The notes under the pieces: model-generated
The model's input: the letters and a program-made list of their open reading frames with translations, nothing else
The model's database searches: none
What the model was told of the DNA's origin: nothing
Position numbers and translations under genes: made by a program
NCBI GenBank assembly: GCA_964017235.1
Contig: OZ024938.1
Location: forward strand, 56,535,816 to 56,599,815
Length of the DNA: 64,000 bases
Direction of reading: 5' to 3'
Origin: Sabellastarte sp. h YS-2021
Taxonomy: Eukaryota > Annelida > Polychaeta > Sabellida > Sabellidae
Shown here: positions 12,307-24,300 of the stretch, one piece after another
How positions within the stretch are numbered: the first letter of the stretch is position 1
How the letters are laid out: each line of letters opens with the position of its first letter

Positions 12307-13015
12307 TAAGTTATAACATTGAGCTACCCTAAGTTCCCTATTTTGGCTCACCAACAGACATCTTGTGACAACACGTGGCCCAACAGAGGCCATATCTAGA
12401 GGTGGAACCTAAAGGAAGGAATCCAGTGGTTGGTAAGTTTGAAACAATTACCATAGGGACTGAATATAAGGCTATCAAAGCACTAGCTGAAGCCAATACT
12501 GTTGTACCAGTTAACAGTTTTCTTATTTCATTGTAGGTTACGTGATTGTTAGATGAATTAATATTGACTTAAAACCTAAAAAGATGACCGTCCTAAATTG
12601 AAGTATTTTATCTCTATTTTATGCTAAAACTATAAAATGAGACTTGCATTTGCAGTTTATTCAACAATTTGCATGACCTTTCTAGTTTTCTAGCACCTCA
12701 CAGGGTGCATGCAGGTGACGTTTTTCCGGTCTTTCATTAGGCTGGTTCCCAGTCCATACATTTCCTTTCTCCAATGATATTATATATAAAAAATGGTTAA
12801 CTGGTTAGTCAATGGTTAAGTCCAGAAGCAACCCTGGTTACCGAATTATGCTAATCATTTCTGCCATACAGGTTGACCAACACCTGTGCAATACCAACAA
12901 AAGTCTGTTCACCAACATCGGTCTGAGACATTGTCTCAGTACTCCTTTCTTTTGAAAGTACTTGAGTAATCTTTACACACCCAATAACTTTCATTTTCTT
13001 TAAATCGGTGTTTAC

Positions 13016-13120
13016 CTGATTTCCACCCTGGTTATGACACGGCCACATTTTGATGGGTTTTTGCATGGAATGTGAATCTACCGGCGAATCAAGGCACTGT
13101 GGTAGTACTTTATTGCGGAT
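13016..13120 (-). CDS. GALNT: GALNT alternative exon B: lectin alpha repeat
   Basis: This exon of 105 nt (35 codons) is phase 0 at both ends. The acceptor ..CTGTTATTAG precedes ATC CGC AAT, and the donor is AATCAG|GTAAAC. The peptide runs IRNKVLPQCLDSPVDSH.., with PIKMWPCHNQGGNQ at the end. That gives the C-L-D carbohydrate-contact motif and the CHNxGGNQ end of the first ricin-type repeat. Joined to the upstream exon it restores the usual GALNT linker (..GE|IRN..). It encodes the same protein region as 16079-16186 with a different sequence, so the two are probably mutually exclusive. After C-L-D it has K, K and H against one D, so it is neutral to basic. Both exons are open, so neither looks like a dead duplicate. 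Confidence 0.92.
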
Positions 13121-15422
13121 CTAATAACAGAATAAACAAAATACATACCAAACACCAAACTAAAAGTAAAAACATCAAATATTTTGTGAAAACATTTTAC
13201 CTGAAATAAGCGCAATGAGAAGCCAGCTAAACTGAGCATTGAAATAAAAATCTAATTCAATTACAACTTAGTCCACCCAATAATGTCTTCAGCCTAGTCT
13301 ACCCAAAATGTCACTAAAAAGAAAAATTAGACAGCCAAAATGGCAACATTAATAACTTTGAAGTTCATCACAGACTATGAAATTTGCCACAATGGGAATA
13401 GGAATCAAACTTGTGTCAATTTTGCATCAGAACAAATCCGAGGCATAATGTGGTAACAAAAATCGCAAAAGTGCATTTGGCACATGGCTTACTCATTGGC
13501 AAAGTTCATACACTATGGTGAATATTATTACATTATCTCAGTCCAATAAAACTGAAAAAAAATGAAGATCTAAAACACAGACTAAGCAGTGTTGATTCTA
13601 GGAATTTCAAAAAGTGGGGGCGATCCCCCACCACTACACAAAATGTGGGGGAGGGGCTAAAAATTCTGGGGGACGACTTTATGATAAGTTTAAACTAATA
13701 AAAAATACATTTTCAGTTTATTTAGGCATTTTTAACAGTGGACTTCTATTAATTAGTGGTCAATTTTTATTGTCTTGCCCAATAAAAATAAACTTCAAGG
13801 CTAGTGATAGAATTTAAAAAAAATACTGAAAATGGTTATTTACATCAAAGTGGCTCCTGTCATGGCATTATGGTTTTACGTTTTCATCTGAAGTCATGGC
13901 ATCACAAATTCAGTCATTACACCATGAATTCATACAAATATGTTGGAAAACCCCACAGAATACCATGACCTCATGAATAGTAATGAGTAGTCCACAAATT
14001 CTTCAAGTAAAATATTGCTAAAAAATCCAATGGAATCGTCAAATATTTTTTACGCATACATGAGCTCTGTAGTTCTTCTAGTATTTGATCTTAAATCAGA
14101 AAATATTAAGAATTAAAACCACCACGAAAATCTGTGACCTCATTAATATTAATGAGTTGTCCGTGAATTTTGATCCAGTAAAATATTTTTCTAGGGAATT
14201 CCGACAGATATGTAGTAGCTTTCTACCAGTGAACGCCCGCCTACCAGTGAACGCCCGCCTTATATATCTTTATTAGAGGTCAAGGACAAATGCTTCTATT
14301 TGCAAACAAAATGGGCGTTCACTGGTATTTCCGGTTAGCGGTAAACACGGTCGATAATAGAGATATATTGTCAAATTACATCACTTTCAAAGAAATGTTC
14401 CCCAGCATATTTAAATCATTAATTATTTTGAATGTCATTGGATAATTTGGTTGAAGCAGAACATAAACTAAACCTCCAAATATAAGATCAATGCTAAATG
14501 TTATCTTAAACACGGGCGTTTACTGGTAGAAAGCCACTACGCCAATAGGGTCACCACCGGCTTCACTGCCATGGCCTGTTGTGGTAACAATCCAGTCTAC
14601 TGTAAGTTTCGTTTTTCTTGCAGCCATTTTTTATATAATCATCCACTTTCAGCTTAATTTTATATTTTTGGGTATAATATGTCCAAATACTGCCTGTACC
14701 TCATAATATATTTGAGTTTGTAAACGATCACGAAACCAAAATCATCTACAGGCATTATTCGAAGAACGTTTCGACGGAAAAATCAAAACCTCGACAAACT
14801 CTCGTTCCACGCATCGTTTCGATTTCTTTGATCTCTCGTCTTTTCGCTTCTTATATATATCCCGCATTGCCTTGTGCTGAATGCGTTCTTTTACAATCTT
14901 GTCCCTGCATACTTCGATGAAATCCACGAGCAAAAGCAAATTAATGCGAGATATCGCAGAAAACGCATCCTAGAAGCAACTCTGGACTAATGTCTAAAAC
15001 TATGGCAAATAAAATTGCGGAAATCTAAAAAAGACTAAAAACTCCGCTAGACATAATGCCAACTTATTCTACAATAATCTACAACAAAAATTTAACTGAC
15101 AAGATCATTTACTAAATAAAGGAATAGTTACAATTGTGTGTAAAGTTTTGGGACACTAGAACCTCTATTACCTGACTTTCTTTTATCCATACATATTCAT
15201 TTTTTATGACTCATTTATTATTTCTGAGAGCTTGTTGCAGAATTACTATTAATTCCAGTTCACAAATCTTCTGTTTTTCAAATTAAAAAAATTTTATGAT
15301 TGTTATTCCAAATTTTGATTAGATCTATTTAATATAATTTCCTAACAATATCTATCTGGAGGACAGACATAACTGCTATTTACCGCCCTGGCTATGGCTA
15401 TTGAAAAAATCATAAATTATAA
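13121..15422. other. Intronic stretch between the two alpha-repeat exons
   Basis: It contains the MITE at 14211-14547 and short chance frames such as 13614-13817 and 14085-14276. No coding exon was recognised. Confidence 0.4.
14211..14547. mobile_element. MITE with inverted ends and a duplicated left-end motif
   Basis: The left end GTAGTAGCTTTCTACCAGTG is answered by an inverted right end (CTGGTAGAAAGCCACTAC) at about 14530-14547. The motif CTACCAGTGAACGCCCGC is repeated twice at 14222-14258, and an inverted internal copy (GGGCGTTCACTGGTA) lies near 14311. It is non-coding. The small frame reading LPVNARLPVNARL is just this duplication. Confidence 0.7.
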
Positions 15423-15724
15423 GAATAACCCCGACAAAACAATGGTATATGCAGAAATTTACACTGGTTTGAGGTTATAAACTCCGAAGGCAATGCCAGA
15501 GAGGTTTATTGTCTCAAACCATGGTAAAACTATTCTAACATGACAAGTATTTAAATTTTATGAATATAATTTATTATTTGTATTTTTAATGGCAAAATTT
15601 GATTAATTGTTGAGACAGCCATAATGATCAATAATACAAACCACAGGTTATGCTGGGTTTACTGATGGGATTTTTCCTCGATTAGCAAATCAGAGTCGCG
15701 GACACAGCCGTGTCATGTTAGGAT
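15423..15724. repeat. Interspersed repeat family C, copy 2
   Basis: A diverged copy of 1886-2224 in the same orientation. It shares GGTTTGAGGTTATAAAC, the inverse CTCAAACCATGGTAAAA, and TTTTTCCTCGATTAGC near the 3' end. It lies in the GALNT intron separating the alternative exons. Confidence 0.65.
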
Positions 15725-16078
15725 CAAATTTAAATTTTAACTTTCAATACCAGTAACAATTTAGAATTTTAACACGGAAAAATAAATGAGTCAGAGGGTT
15801 TTAGCCCAATTTTAAGTTTAAGGAGGCCATAGCATGTCTGCTTTTGCCAATGGGTAGGACAGCTCTCACAAATACCTATGACTGTCAGGAAATGATATTT
15901 TGCTGTGAAAAGAGAAGTCAGATTATGTCTTTGACACAGAAATTCTGAGATCAGGGAAAACCAGCTAGGGGACGACCAGTCTTTAACTAAGATGACCTGA
16001 ATGACAAAAAAAAATCCAATACCAAATCCAAAGCAATGTGGTATTCTGACAATTGGGATTGTGGGTGTGTATTTGTAC

Positions 16079-16186
16079 CTGGTGACCTCCCATTTGATGA
16101 CAGCCATAACCTATCACCTTGGCACTCCCATCAGGCTCTCCTGTGTCTGCATCTAAACACTTGTTTAATGGACTCCCATTTTTTAC
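16079..16186 (-). CDS. GALNT: GALNT alternative exon A: lectin alpha repeat
   Basis: This exon of 108 nt (36 codons) is phase 0 at both ends. The acceptor ..CAATCACACAG precedes GTA AAA AAT, and the donor is CACCAG|GTACAA. The peptide has VKNGSPLNKCLDADTGEPDG and then YGCHQMGGHQ, i.e. a complete first ricin-type repeat with C-L-D and the CHxMGGxQ end. The loop after C-L-D is acidic (D, E, D with one K), unlike the alternative exon at 13016-13120. Upstream it joins the catalytic/linker exon 17058-17186, and downstream the beta-repeat exon, in frame in both cases. A retained pair of paralogous exons is the simplest reading. Confidence 0.92.
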
Positions 16187-16699
16187 CTGTGTGATTGGTG
16201 GATTTTTCAAAAAATTACACAACAAGAGTTGGGTAAAATGGCACTCTATTTGCTGGACAATATTTTTTGGCTATTAAGTACGGTAAAAGGACTACTCATA
16301 AAAAATATAGCAATTGTTAAAGAGTACTTCAACAACAAAAATGATATCCAAAACTTGGATATCTTTGTATAGCACAATCATCATACCATACTATTTAGAT
16401 AATCTGGTACAGCACTATTTGGACCTTCTGTCAAAGCATCATCAAAGCACCAATGGGACACTTTGGTAGCTTACCATGTGGATATTTTGGTTTTGGGTCT
16501 CTGTTGACCCTCTAAAACACAGCACTAACTGGATACCTTAGTACAAACTAATTGGATATTTTGGTACACCACTAATTGAATTTACAGCACACATTGGGTT
16601 CTTTGATCAAAAATAATCATGCAAGTGGATAAAAAGTAGCTTGCAAATATATTAAAGTTATGTTTTTATGTCTGCGATTGTTTGGACAGGCATCAGTAT

Positions 16700-16770
16700 T
16701 TCCTACATGTTTTCAGTAGCTAGATTCAAACCCACTACCACAGAGGTGATGGGTGAGTATAGGTCTAATG
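16700..16770 (-). mobile_element. Possible SINE fragment
   Basis: A minus-strand B-box-like GGGTTTGAATCTAG near 16744-16730 is the only signal. The A box is weak, so this is a low-confidence tRNA-like SINE remnant. Confidence 0.2.
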
Positions 16771-17057
16771 AAAACGGTGATGTCAAATCGATACTGAAGT
16801 GCCTGTACATACAAAAGTAAATCTTTCTGGGGAAAAAATGTCAACAATATATACCACAAAGGTGCTGCAGGGCCATTTATCAGAAACAAAACTGAAATTG
16901 ATTCAAACCAATATAGAAATTTGTGAATTTTTATGAATCAATCCTGTATTATTGACACATGGGGCCTGTTCTATATACTCAAGAAACACTTTAATTAAGT
17001 GTCTGATATTAAAATAATAAAACTTGAAAAAGAAAACATGTGCCATCTAGTACTGAC

Positions 17058-17186
17058 CTCTCCTGAAGCCACGGCTTCCCCTGGTATAAAGAGATCAGGG
17101 AAAATATTTTCTATGTACCACTTGAAGCTCTTACAATTTAGTCGCTGCCTTAATTCTTTTCTGGCAGTAACATCTCCATAATCTCC
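17058..17186 (-). CDS. GALNT: GALNT exon: end of catalytic domain and linker
   Basis: This exon of 129 nt (43 codons) is phase 0 at both ends. The acceptor ..TATTTTTCAG precedes GGA GAT TAT GGA, and the donor is GGAGAG|GTCAGT. The peptide starts [18 protein letters not shown] and continues [19 protein letters not shown]. The YGD .. R..LR..L.CK.F.WY.(E/D)N..P pattern is the conserved C-terminal end of the GALNT catalytic domain, followed by the flexible linker to the lectin domain. It ends with ..ASGE, so either alpha-repeat exon can follow. Confidence 0.95.
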
Positions 17187-17242
17187 CTGAAAAATACAAA
17201 AGTAAATAAAACTAGAGGATCGCTCGCAAAAAAAAAGATAAT

Positions 17243-20041
17243 GGCAAAAACAAAGCGTCCCGAAAAGGATATAAAAGTGAGTGCTAAAGTATTAAGAAAA
17301 TGTTCCATTTCTAGCCTTATACTGTTGTGGCAACCAAAGTCAGCGCAATCTGCTCTATCTAGCACGGTTTTCAAGATATAAGCATTTTTGTGTTTTGCAA
17401 TTTTTGCAAAAAATTCAAAATGGCCGCTATATTTGGCGCGACAAAAATATTTTGAAAATTGGCATGGCTACTCTGCACAGATATCCAGCAGGTCAAAAAT
17501 TTTGTTGAATTCGCTCCATCTAGCACAGTTTTCGAGATATAAGCATTTTTGTGTTTTGCAAAAACTTCGAAAATTCAAAATCGCCACCATTTCTGGTGAG
17601 ACAAAAATTTTTGAAAACAAGACCACTGCTGCAGTGTGTATCTCCCGCCGAGCATTAAAGGAGAAGAAATAGCTTTTCCGAGATTTTCACAATTTTTCAT
17701 TTTCGTGTGTGAAAGCTCTTCCAAACGTAGGTAAATGAGTTATTTGAGAAAAATTGGCTATCTGCAATACTTTTAAGAGATAATACGCATTTACTCCCAA
17801 AAGTAGATGAATGAGTTATTTGATAAAAATTGGGTATCCGCAATACTTTTAGAAATAATTAGCATTTACTCATTTTGAGTAGGTGAATAATTAGCTATGG
17901 GTCTGAAACTTCACCAAGTGAAAGCTCTCCCAAAAGTAGGTGAATGAGTTATTTGAGAAAAATTGGCTATCTGCAATACTTTTAGAGATAATTCGCATTT
18001 ACTCATTTTGAGTAGGTGAGTAATTAGCTATGGGTCTGAAACTTCACCATGTGAAAGCTCTTCCAAAAGTAGGTAAATGAGTTATTTGAGAAAAATTGGC
18101 TATCTGCAATACTTTTAGAGATAATTAGCATTTACTCATTTTGAGTAGGTGAGTAATTATCTATGGGTCTGAAACTTCACCATGTGAAAGCTCTCCCACA
18201 AGTAGATGAATGAGTTATTTGATAAAAATTGGGTATCCGCAATACTTTTACAGATAATTAGCATTTACTCATTTTGAGTAGGTGAGTAATTAGATACAGG
18301 TCTGAAACTTCACCCGAGTGAAAGCTCTCCCCAAAGTAGGTGAATGAGTTATTTGAGAAAAATTGGATATCTGCAATACTTTTAAGAGATAATTTGTATT
18401 TACTCCCAAAAGTAAATGAATGAGTTATTTGATAAAAATTGGGTACCCGCAATACTTTTAGAGATAATTAGCATTTACTCATTTTGAGTAGGTGAGTAAT
18501 TAGCTATGGGTCTGAAACTTCACCATGTGAAAGCTCTTCCAAAAGTAGGTGAATGAGTTATTTGAGAAAAATTGGCTATCTGCAATACTTTTAGAGATAA
18601 TTAGCATTTACTCACTTTGTAAGTAGGTGAGTAATTATCTACGGGTCTGAAACTTCACCATGTGAAAGCTCTTCCAAAAGTAGGTGAATCATTTATTTGA
18701 TAAAAATTGGCTATCTGCAATACTTTTTATGAGATAATTTGCATTTACTCATTTTGAGTAGGTGAGTAAATATCTACGGGTCTGAACTTCACCATGTGAA
18801 AGCTCTCCCAAAAGTAGATGAATGAGTTATTTGAGAGAAATTGGCTATCTGCAATACTTCTAGAGATAATTCGCATTTACTCATTTTGAGTAGGTGAGTA
18901 ATTTAGCTATGGGTCTGGAACTTCACCATGTGAAAGCTCTCCCAAAAGTAGATGAATAAGTTATTTGATAAAAATTGGGTATCTGCAATACTTTTAGAGG
19001 TAATCAGCATTTACTCATTTTGAGTAGGTGAATAATTAGCCACGGGTCTGAAACTTCACCAAGTGAAAGCTCTCCCAAAAGTAGATGAATGAGTTATTGA
19101 GAAAAATTGGGTATCTGCAATACTTTTAGAGATAATTCGCATTTACTCATTTTGAGTAGGTGAGTAATTAGCTATGGGTCTAAAACTTCACCATGTGAAA
19201 GCTCTTCCAAAAGTAGGCGAATGAATTATTTGAGAAAAATTGCCTATCTGCAATACTTTTAAGAGATAATTCGCCATCTAGCACAGTTTTCAAGATATTA
19301 GCATTTTTGTGTTTTGCAATTTTTGCGTAAAATTAGAAAATTCAAAATGGCCGCCATTTTTGGTGAGTCAAAATTTTTTTGAAACTTGGCATGGCTACTC
19401 TGCAGAGATACCCTGTGGGTTAAAAATTTCGTCGAAAACGCTCTATCTAGCACGGTTTTCGAGATATAAGCATTTTTATGTTTTGCAATTTTTGCGAAAA
19501 AATCAAAAATTCAAAATGGCCGCCATTTTTGGCGAGACAAAAATTTTTTCAAAATTGGGATAGCTACTCTGGAGAGATACCCTGTGGGTCAAAAATTTTG
19601 TCGAAATCACTCTATTTAGCACGGTTTTCGAGATATAAGCATTTTTGTGTTTTCCTTATTTGGAAAATTCATAATGATTAATTAATCCTTAATTACTCGG
19701 CCATTTCTAAACCAATCAATGCCAAAATCTAATGATTTCCAGATTTTAATAGCATGAATGTATTTGCCAAGTTTCAGGTGAATTGATAAAATCCCTTTCA
19801 AGTTATCATCCAGACAAGCTTCCCCATCGAAAAAAGACATTTTTGGTCATGTGACCTCTCTGATTGGTTGAAATGTCACTGCAGCATATTCAAAAAAATT
19901 CCCCAAGGCTACTGCATAAACCTGCCAAATTTGAAAAGAGTCCGCCTAACGGTTACAGAGTTATAAGGAAAACAAAATGCGGAGCCGGCGGAGCCTGAAG
20001 GTCTCCCATACACAAAAAAGCGTCCCGCAAGGGACGCTTAA
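17243..20041 (+). mobile_element. Satellite-bearing non-autonomous element, family 2, copy 1
   Basis: The 5' end carries AACAAAGCGTCCCGAAAAGG (core AGCGTCCC at 17254-17261). The 3' end is a perfect hairpin at 20018-20039 with arms AAGCGTCCC and GGGACGCTT around a GCAA loop. The 5' core is therefore repeated and inverted at the 3' end, as in family 1. Inside are direct copies of a block holding TCTAGCAC(A/G)GTTTTC (17356, 17518, 19266, 19446, 19612) that flank an array of about 133-bp units. A second 5' end of this type is at 63523. It lies in a GALNT intron. Assignment to a Helentron-like class is inference. Confidence 0.72.
17709..19260. repeat. Tandem array, about 133-bp unit with two 209-bp units
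   Basis: The anchor GTGAAAGCTCT recurs at 17709, 17918, 18051, 18184, 18318, 18527, 18662, 18796, 18930, 19063 and 19195. Spacing is 132-135 bp except for two steps of 209 bp, where about 76 bp of the unit is repeated inside it. Units share CTGCAATACTTTTAGAGATA and ATTTACTCATTTTGAGTAGG. Confidence 0.92.
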
Positions 20042-20439
20042 CTAAGAAATACTTTTGTACCAAATCTGTAACAGGTTTCTGATGAAACAAGCAGTAACTG
20101 AAATTGTGGCCATCTTGTTTTTTAGAATTTCCCGAACAATCAAGACCAAGAAGATTGTTGCTATACATGTGTATATTAAATCAATTTAAATGTACATCTG
20201 AAATTTGATTATGATATCTGCAATTGATTGTGTTACTTGTTTTCAACAAGTTATACTTGATGCATCACTGTGTAATACTGTATATTTATACCCAGTGCAA
20301 TATCTTTTACTCCAGGACTCAAAGCACTTGTTGACCTATCCTCTAGTACTCTATTGACTGACATTTCCCTAAATAAAAGAAAGGGTCTCAGGAATGGTAA
20401 CTTATCAATGTCCCAGAGGTAAGTTAGCTTGCCAGTGAG

Positions 20440-20600
20440 GATAGGAGCCAATGACAGGACTACAATTTTAAGTGGTCATCCGAGCCACTATGTATCTGCC
20501 TGTAACTGGCACAGAAGCCAGGTCCTCTGTACTTCTTGGCCAGTGTCTTACCCGCTAGGCCATAGTGTCCTATTACCACAGGTAGTTGATGGTGTGTTGG
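20440..20600 (-). mobile_element. tRNA-like SINE
   Basis: On the minus strand, TATGGCCTAGCGGGTAAGAC at about 20565-20546 is a close match to a tRNA A box (TGGCNNAGCGG). No clear B box follows at tRNA spacing, and there is no cloverleaf. It is probably a tRNA-derived SINE. Confidence 0.45.
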
Positions 20601-21265
20601 ACAGCAGTCCACACTAACTAACAAGTCCATAGGATAAACCATCAGGCTACTGACTTTCCAGAAAGGGTGTAAATGGACAATCAGACATATTGGTTGTTAT
20701 TTGGTCTTGACGTACATGTAAAGAACCAGCTTAATCCTTAATAAGTAAAGGATTTGCAATTGTAAACTACAGGCCATCTGTTACATGAACTGAAACTAAA
20801 GTGAATAGGCATGGTGGCCATCTTGTTTTTTTTTAAAAAAGGGCTTCAATTTATTAAAAGGCAAACTTTCACCACAATGATAATATCATTATAGTGAGTC
20901 TTTGGTGAAGCTAGACCAGTTTTCCTGTGAGACAGTAAATGAAGACAATTTTTATTTTTGGTGGCAAGTCAAACAATGTCAAAACCTCAAATAAAATAGT
21001 GAATATATCAGCATATAAATACATTATACCAAATGATTATGTGCTGATATTTCCATATTTAAAAAAATATTAAAGTCCAACATTTTATTTATAGTTACAC
21101 AATGAGCAAGACATTAAGTGCAAATTGACTTTAAGCAGCAAGATGTCAAAAGTTGCACAAAGTTTTCTGACTAACCACCTCCACAGATAATTAACACATA
21201 AAAAAACATTTCTTCAGCTCTTCCTTTAGTAATGCAAGACAACAAGACGATTACTTAGTACCTAC

Positions 21266-21360
21266 CAGGTCATTGTTGAATCTCTCATAGTAATAATGCT
21301 TGTATTCATCCATCCAGACTTCTGCAAGCCTAATAGAGTTTTTCTTCACAACATTGACTC
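21266..21360 (-). CDS. GALNT: GALNT exon: catalytic domain, most upstream exon found
   Basis: This exon of 95 nt has an acceptor ..GTGCATTCCAG preceding GA GTC AAT and a donor GACCTG|GTAGGT. It starts with two bases of a split glycine codon (previous exon must end in phase 1) and ends in phase 0. The peptide is VNVVKKNSIRLAEVWMDEYK and then HYYYERFNNDL. The N..RLAEVWMDEYK motif is diagnostic of the GALNT catalytic domain. The preceding exons with the Gal/GalNAc-T motif (WGGEN..) were not found between here and 25626, nor further up in the window. Confidence 0.94.
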
Positions 21361-24300
21361 CTGGAATGCACAAGAATGGCCTTTTAACAAAGAAAGTTAA
21401 ACAGAAAAGTTTTTGTCCAACGTTCTCTTGAACAGCCAGAGTCACACTGGCTTGGTACTGGATCTGAATACACATAGGGGAAAAGCTCAAGGCCATGAAG
21501 GTACACATGATACTGTTCGATAACCACTCACTACACACAATTATGCATCCTTCACAACATTTTGTGACGTTATTTCACATTTTTTGAATACGGTAAAATA
21601 ACAGTTTGTGAACCCCTGATTTTGGAGTGAACTTGTGTAAAAAAAATTACAGTGTGTACAATGAAGAGAAATCAGCAAATCTGAAAGCTGTTTCTTAGAT
21701 GTACCAGTCATAGAAAGTCATGTTAGAGGTCTTAGATGATTAAAATGAAATGAAACATTTAATCATAAACTGAAGGTGAACGATGGCTTTCTACCACACA
21801 TCTGAAGTCGTGTTGGGAGAGTAGTATTTCTGAAGTGTTGGTAAGCCTAAGAGAGGTGGCCATAACCTAACACAAGAAACCAGAATCCATTTGCCACAAC
21901 TGAAAACTACCGGGACACTAAGAGCCTGTTTGTACCAATGACAATACGTTACAATCTCATAATGAAGTCAGAACTAGCATCACATACCTTGTCTTTTTGC
22001 ACAAAAAATGACACGAGTTGATTTATTCTGAAGAATTTTCTAGTAACCTTCATCAGATTGTTAAGTATTGTTAGCATACATCATACATTGCTTTCCCATA
22101 AAAATGACCAGAACTTCCTTATTTCTTAGACTACATCTTTCTTATTGCTGGTTCGAGTTTGAAATTTCTTTTCACCATTTTCTTCAGTGTATTGACGGTT
22201 TGTATCTGAGCATGTCATATCATGTATTTAATATGTTTGGTTGGTATAGGGCTTAAGGCCCCTTAAAAATGCTTTTACCTAATATCCAGTTAGAATATTC
22301 AGAATGTTGAGACTTTGACAGGAACATGCTATATTATTTCACCAGTGGAAAATATATCTTAGAAAAAGGTTGCACAAGCATGAATTATTTTTCCAACAGA
22401 ATATCTGGGTTACTACTTTAAAAATCTTGTCAAGTATATGTAAAGAGAAACAGCCATATAATTTTCTTGACATTTACTTTTAACTTTTCCTGGGGTTGCT
22501 TCAAATGTTTAGAATTTTGTCACTGCCAAACCATAATATTTTTACAGAAGAGAAATCTAGATGTCACATTTGATTTCCTGAGCTTTTTGTGATGATCTCA
22601 GATTATCAATGTGGAGGGAAACCCTAGTAGTTCTGAGCTTAAAACCAAGCCCCTCTATCCACCCCCCACCCAACCCCACCCCTACCCCTCATCTGTGTGA
22701 AAAAGCCCCAAGAGTGTAGCTTTAACAAGTCCCTTCTATTAATTGCAGCAGTAGAAATGCCACAGATTATTAAGCTACAAACTGCTGTATTTCCTTAAGG
22801 GATGTTTTGTGTTAAACCATGCTTAAGTAAACACTTACAAGCCAAATCATGTGAAATTCTGTACCAAAATATGATGAACTAAGCTACTGATGCCATCAAT
22901 TAAAATTAAGGTGCAAACTTTACTGAATTCTGTAACAAATTACAGATATGAGATGGAATTGCTTTAGAAACCAAACATTTTAGAAGATTATGTGAGCTGA
23001 GTAAGAGCTGGTAAAATTTCTGTTTTGTCACAGCTCAGTCAAAATTTGAAGTTTCAAGATTTTTTGGTCTTGAATTCTATATATCTCTATCTTCAAATCA
23101 CTACCATGTGTAACCCTTTATTTTTCTGCAATAATTGATCATATGCTGATAAAGGTTTGAAACAATTGGAAATATTGTTCCTTTTTTGTGCATGTATGAG
23201 TAAACCCTTTCATAAAGAATTAGTAAGTTAAATATATTTAGGTTTAAGTCAAATTAGGGTTAATTCAGATTATTCAATGCTTTTCTTTTTTGAACAAGTA
23301 TGCTGGTAGTATTAACTGTGTAAAGTATAATCAAATGAAACATTAATAACATAACACAAACATTAAAACTAAAATGTAAAACATATACTTACACAATCAG
23401 GTATAATATTTAATAGGAGTTAAAACTCTATTATTATCAGTCTACTCAACTTTTGTAATTCACTTACAAGGTAGCCTTTTGATGTCGCTTCATCAGGAAA
23501 TGAAACCTACTAACTTTTCCTATGAACGTGTTTCAGGTACTGTTATAGGCCAGAATAATTGCTGCAAGTGTTTTACAGTTGAAAAATTAAAAGTCTGCAG
23601 AACATAGCTCAGTATAAACAAGATAAAATCCAACTATATTATACATGTTATGTAAACCTTGGAATTCATTTTATCTGGCCTGATATAAATTTACTAGGAG
23701 GGTTGTTTTCCATAAAATCATACATAACCTAATTGCATCAGGGATGAAATGTCTAAAGCCATTGAAATGCTTTCTATTGCAAAACTAAATAAGGAAATCC
23801 AGGCTTTTATTAAAGATGAGACACTGGCTTCTCTCATGTGCAGTTATTATACTCAGGATATGATATTTGGCAAGGGGTGAAATGTGGGGTTATGATGGTC
23901 TATAAAAAGGGCAAGAACTAGTTTAGACTGATGTTAGTTTGGATGGTCATCTGAGGTAGAGAATGGAAGGTGGATCACTGATAAATGAGGAACTAACATA
24001 CCAGAGAAACATGCAAAGACCATATTCAATCAATGGATTAGGGGGTGGGATACCAGACAATAATTCAGGTAAAATTAAATGAAATTTTTAAAAACTTACC
24101 ATCATGGAATTTAGGAAGCATTCTACATAATAATGCCAGTCAAAAAGGAAACAAATTTAGAAACTGGATAAACTGAAGCAGTTTTCTATTTAATATGTGA
24201 CTCACTTTGATGGAGTAATTTAGTCTGTAGTAAGCCAATATAACTAACTGTATTAGTATTATGTGATTAATGGGCAGGGTATAAATGTACAACATTTCAC

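Noticed and set aside
13614-13817. Small plus-strand ORF as an exon
   Set aside because: No splice sites or domain; it lies in a GALNT intron.
17709-19260. CRISPR array
   Set aside because: Whole 133-bp units repeat without distinct repeat/spacer alternation, there are no cas genes, and the host is eukaryotic.
19309-19681. Two overlapping 67-84 codon ORFs
   Set aside because: They read through the direct repeat block (TCTAGCAC..GTTTTC) of the family 2 element; repeat-derived.
20546-20600. Functional tRNA gene
   Set aside because: Only an A box is convincing; no cloverleaf or B box at correct spacing, so a SINE is more likely.
23461-23520. Possible missing GALNT exon (minus strand, ends at a GTAAGT donor)
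   Set aside because: The encoded peptide does not match any conserved GALNT segment and the phase does not fit the exon at 21360.
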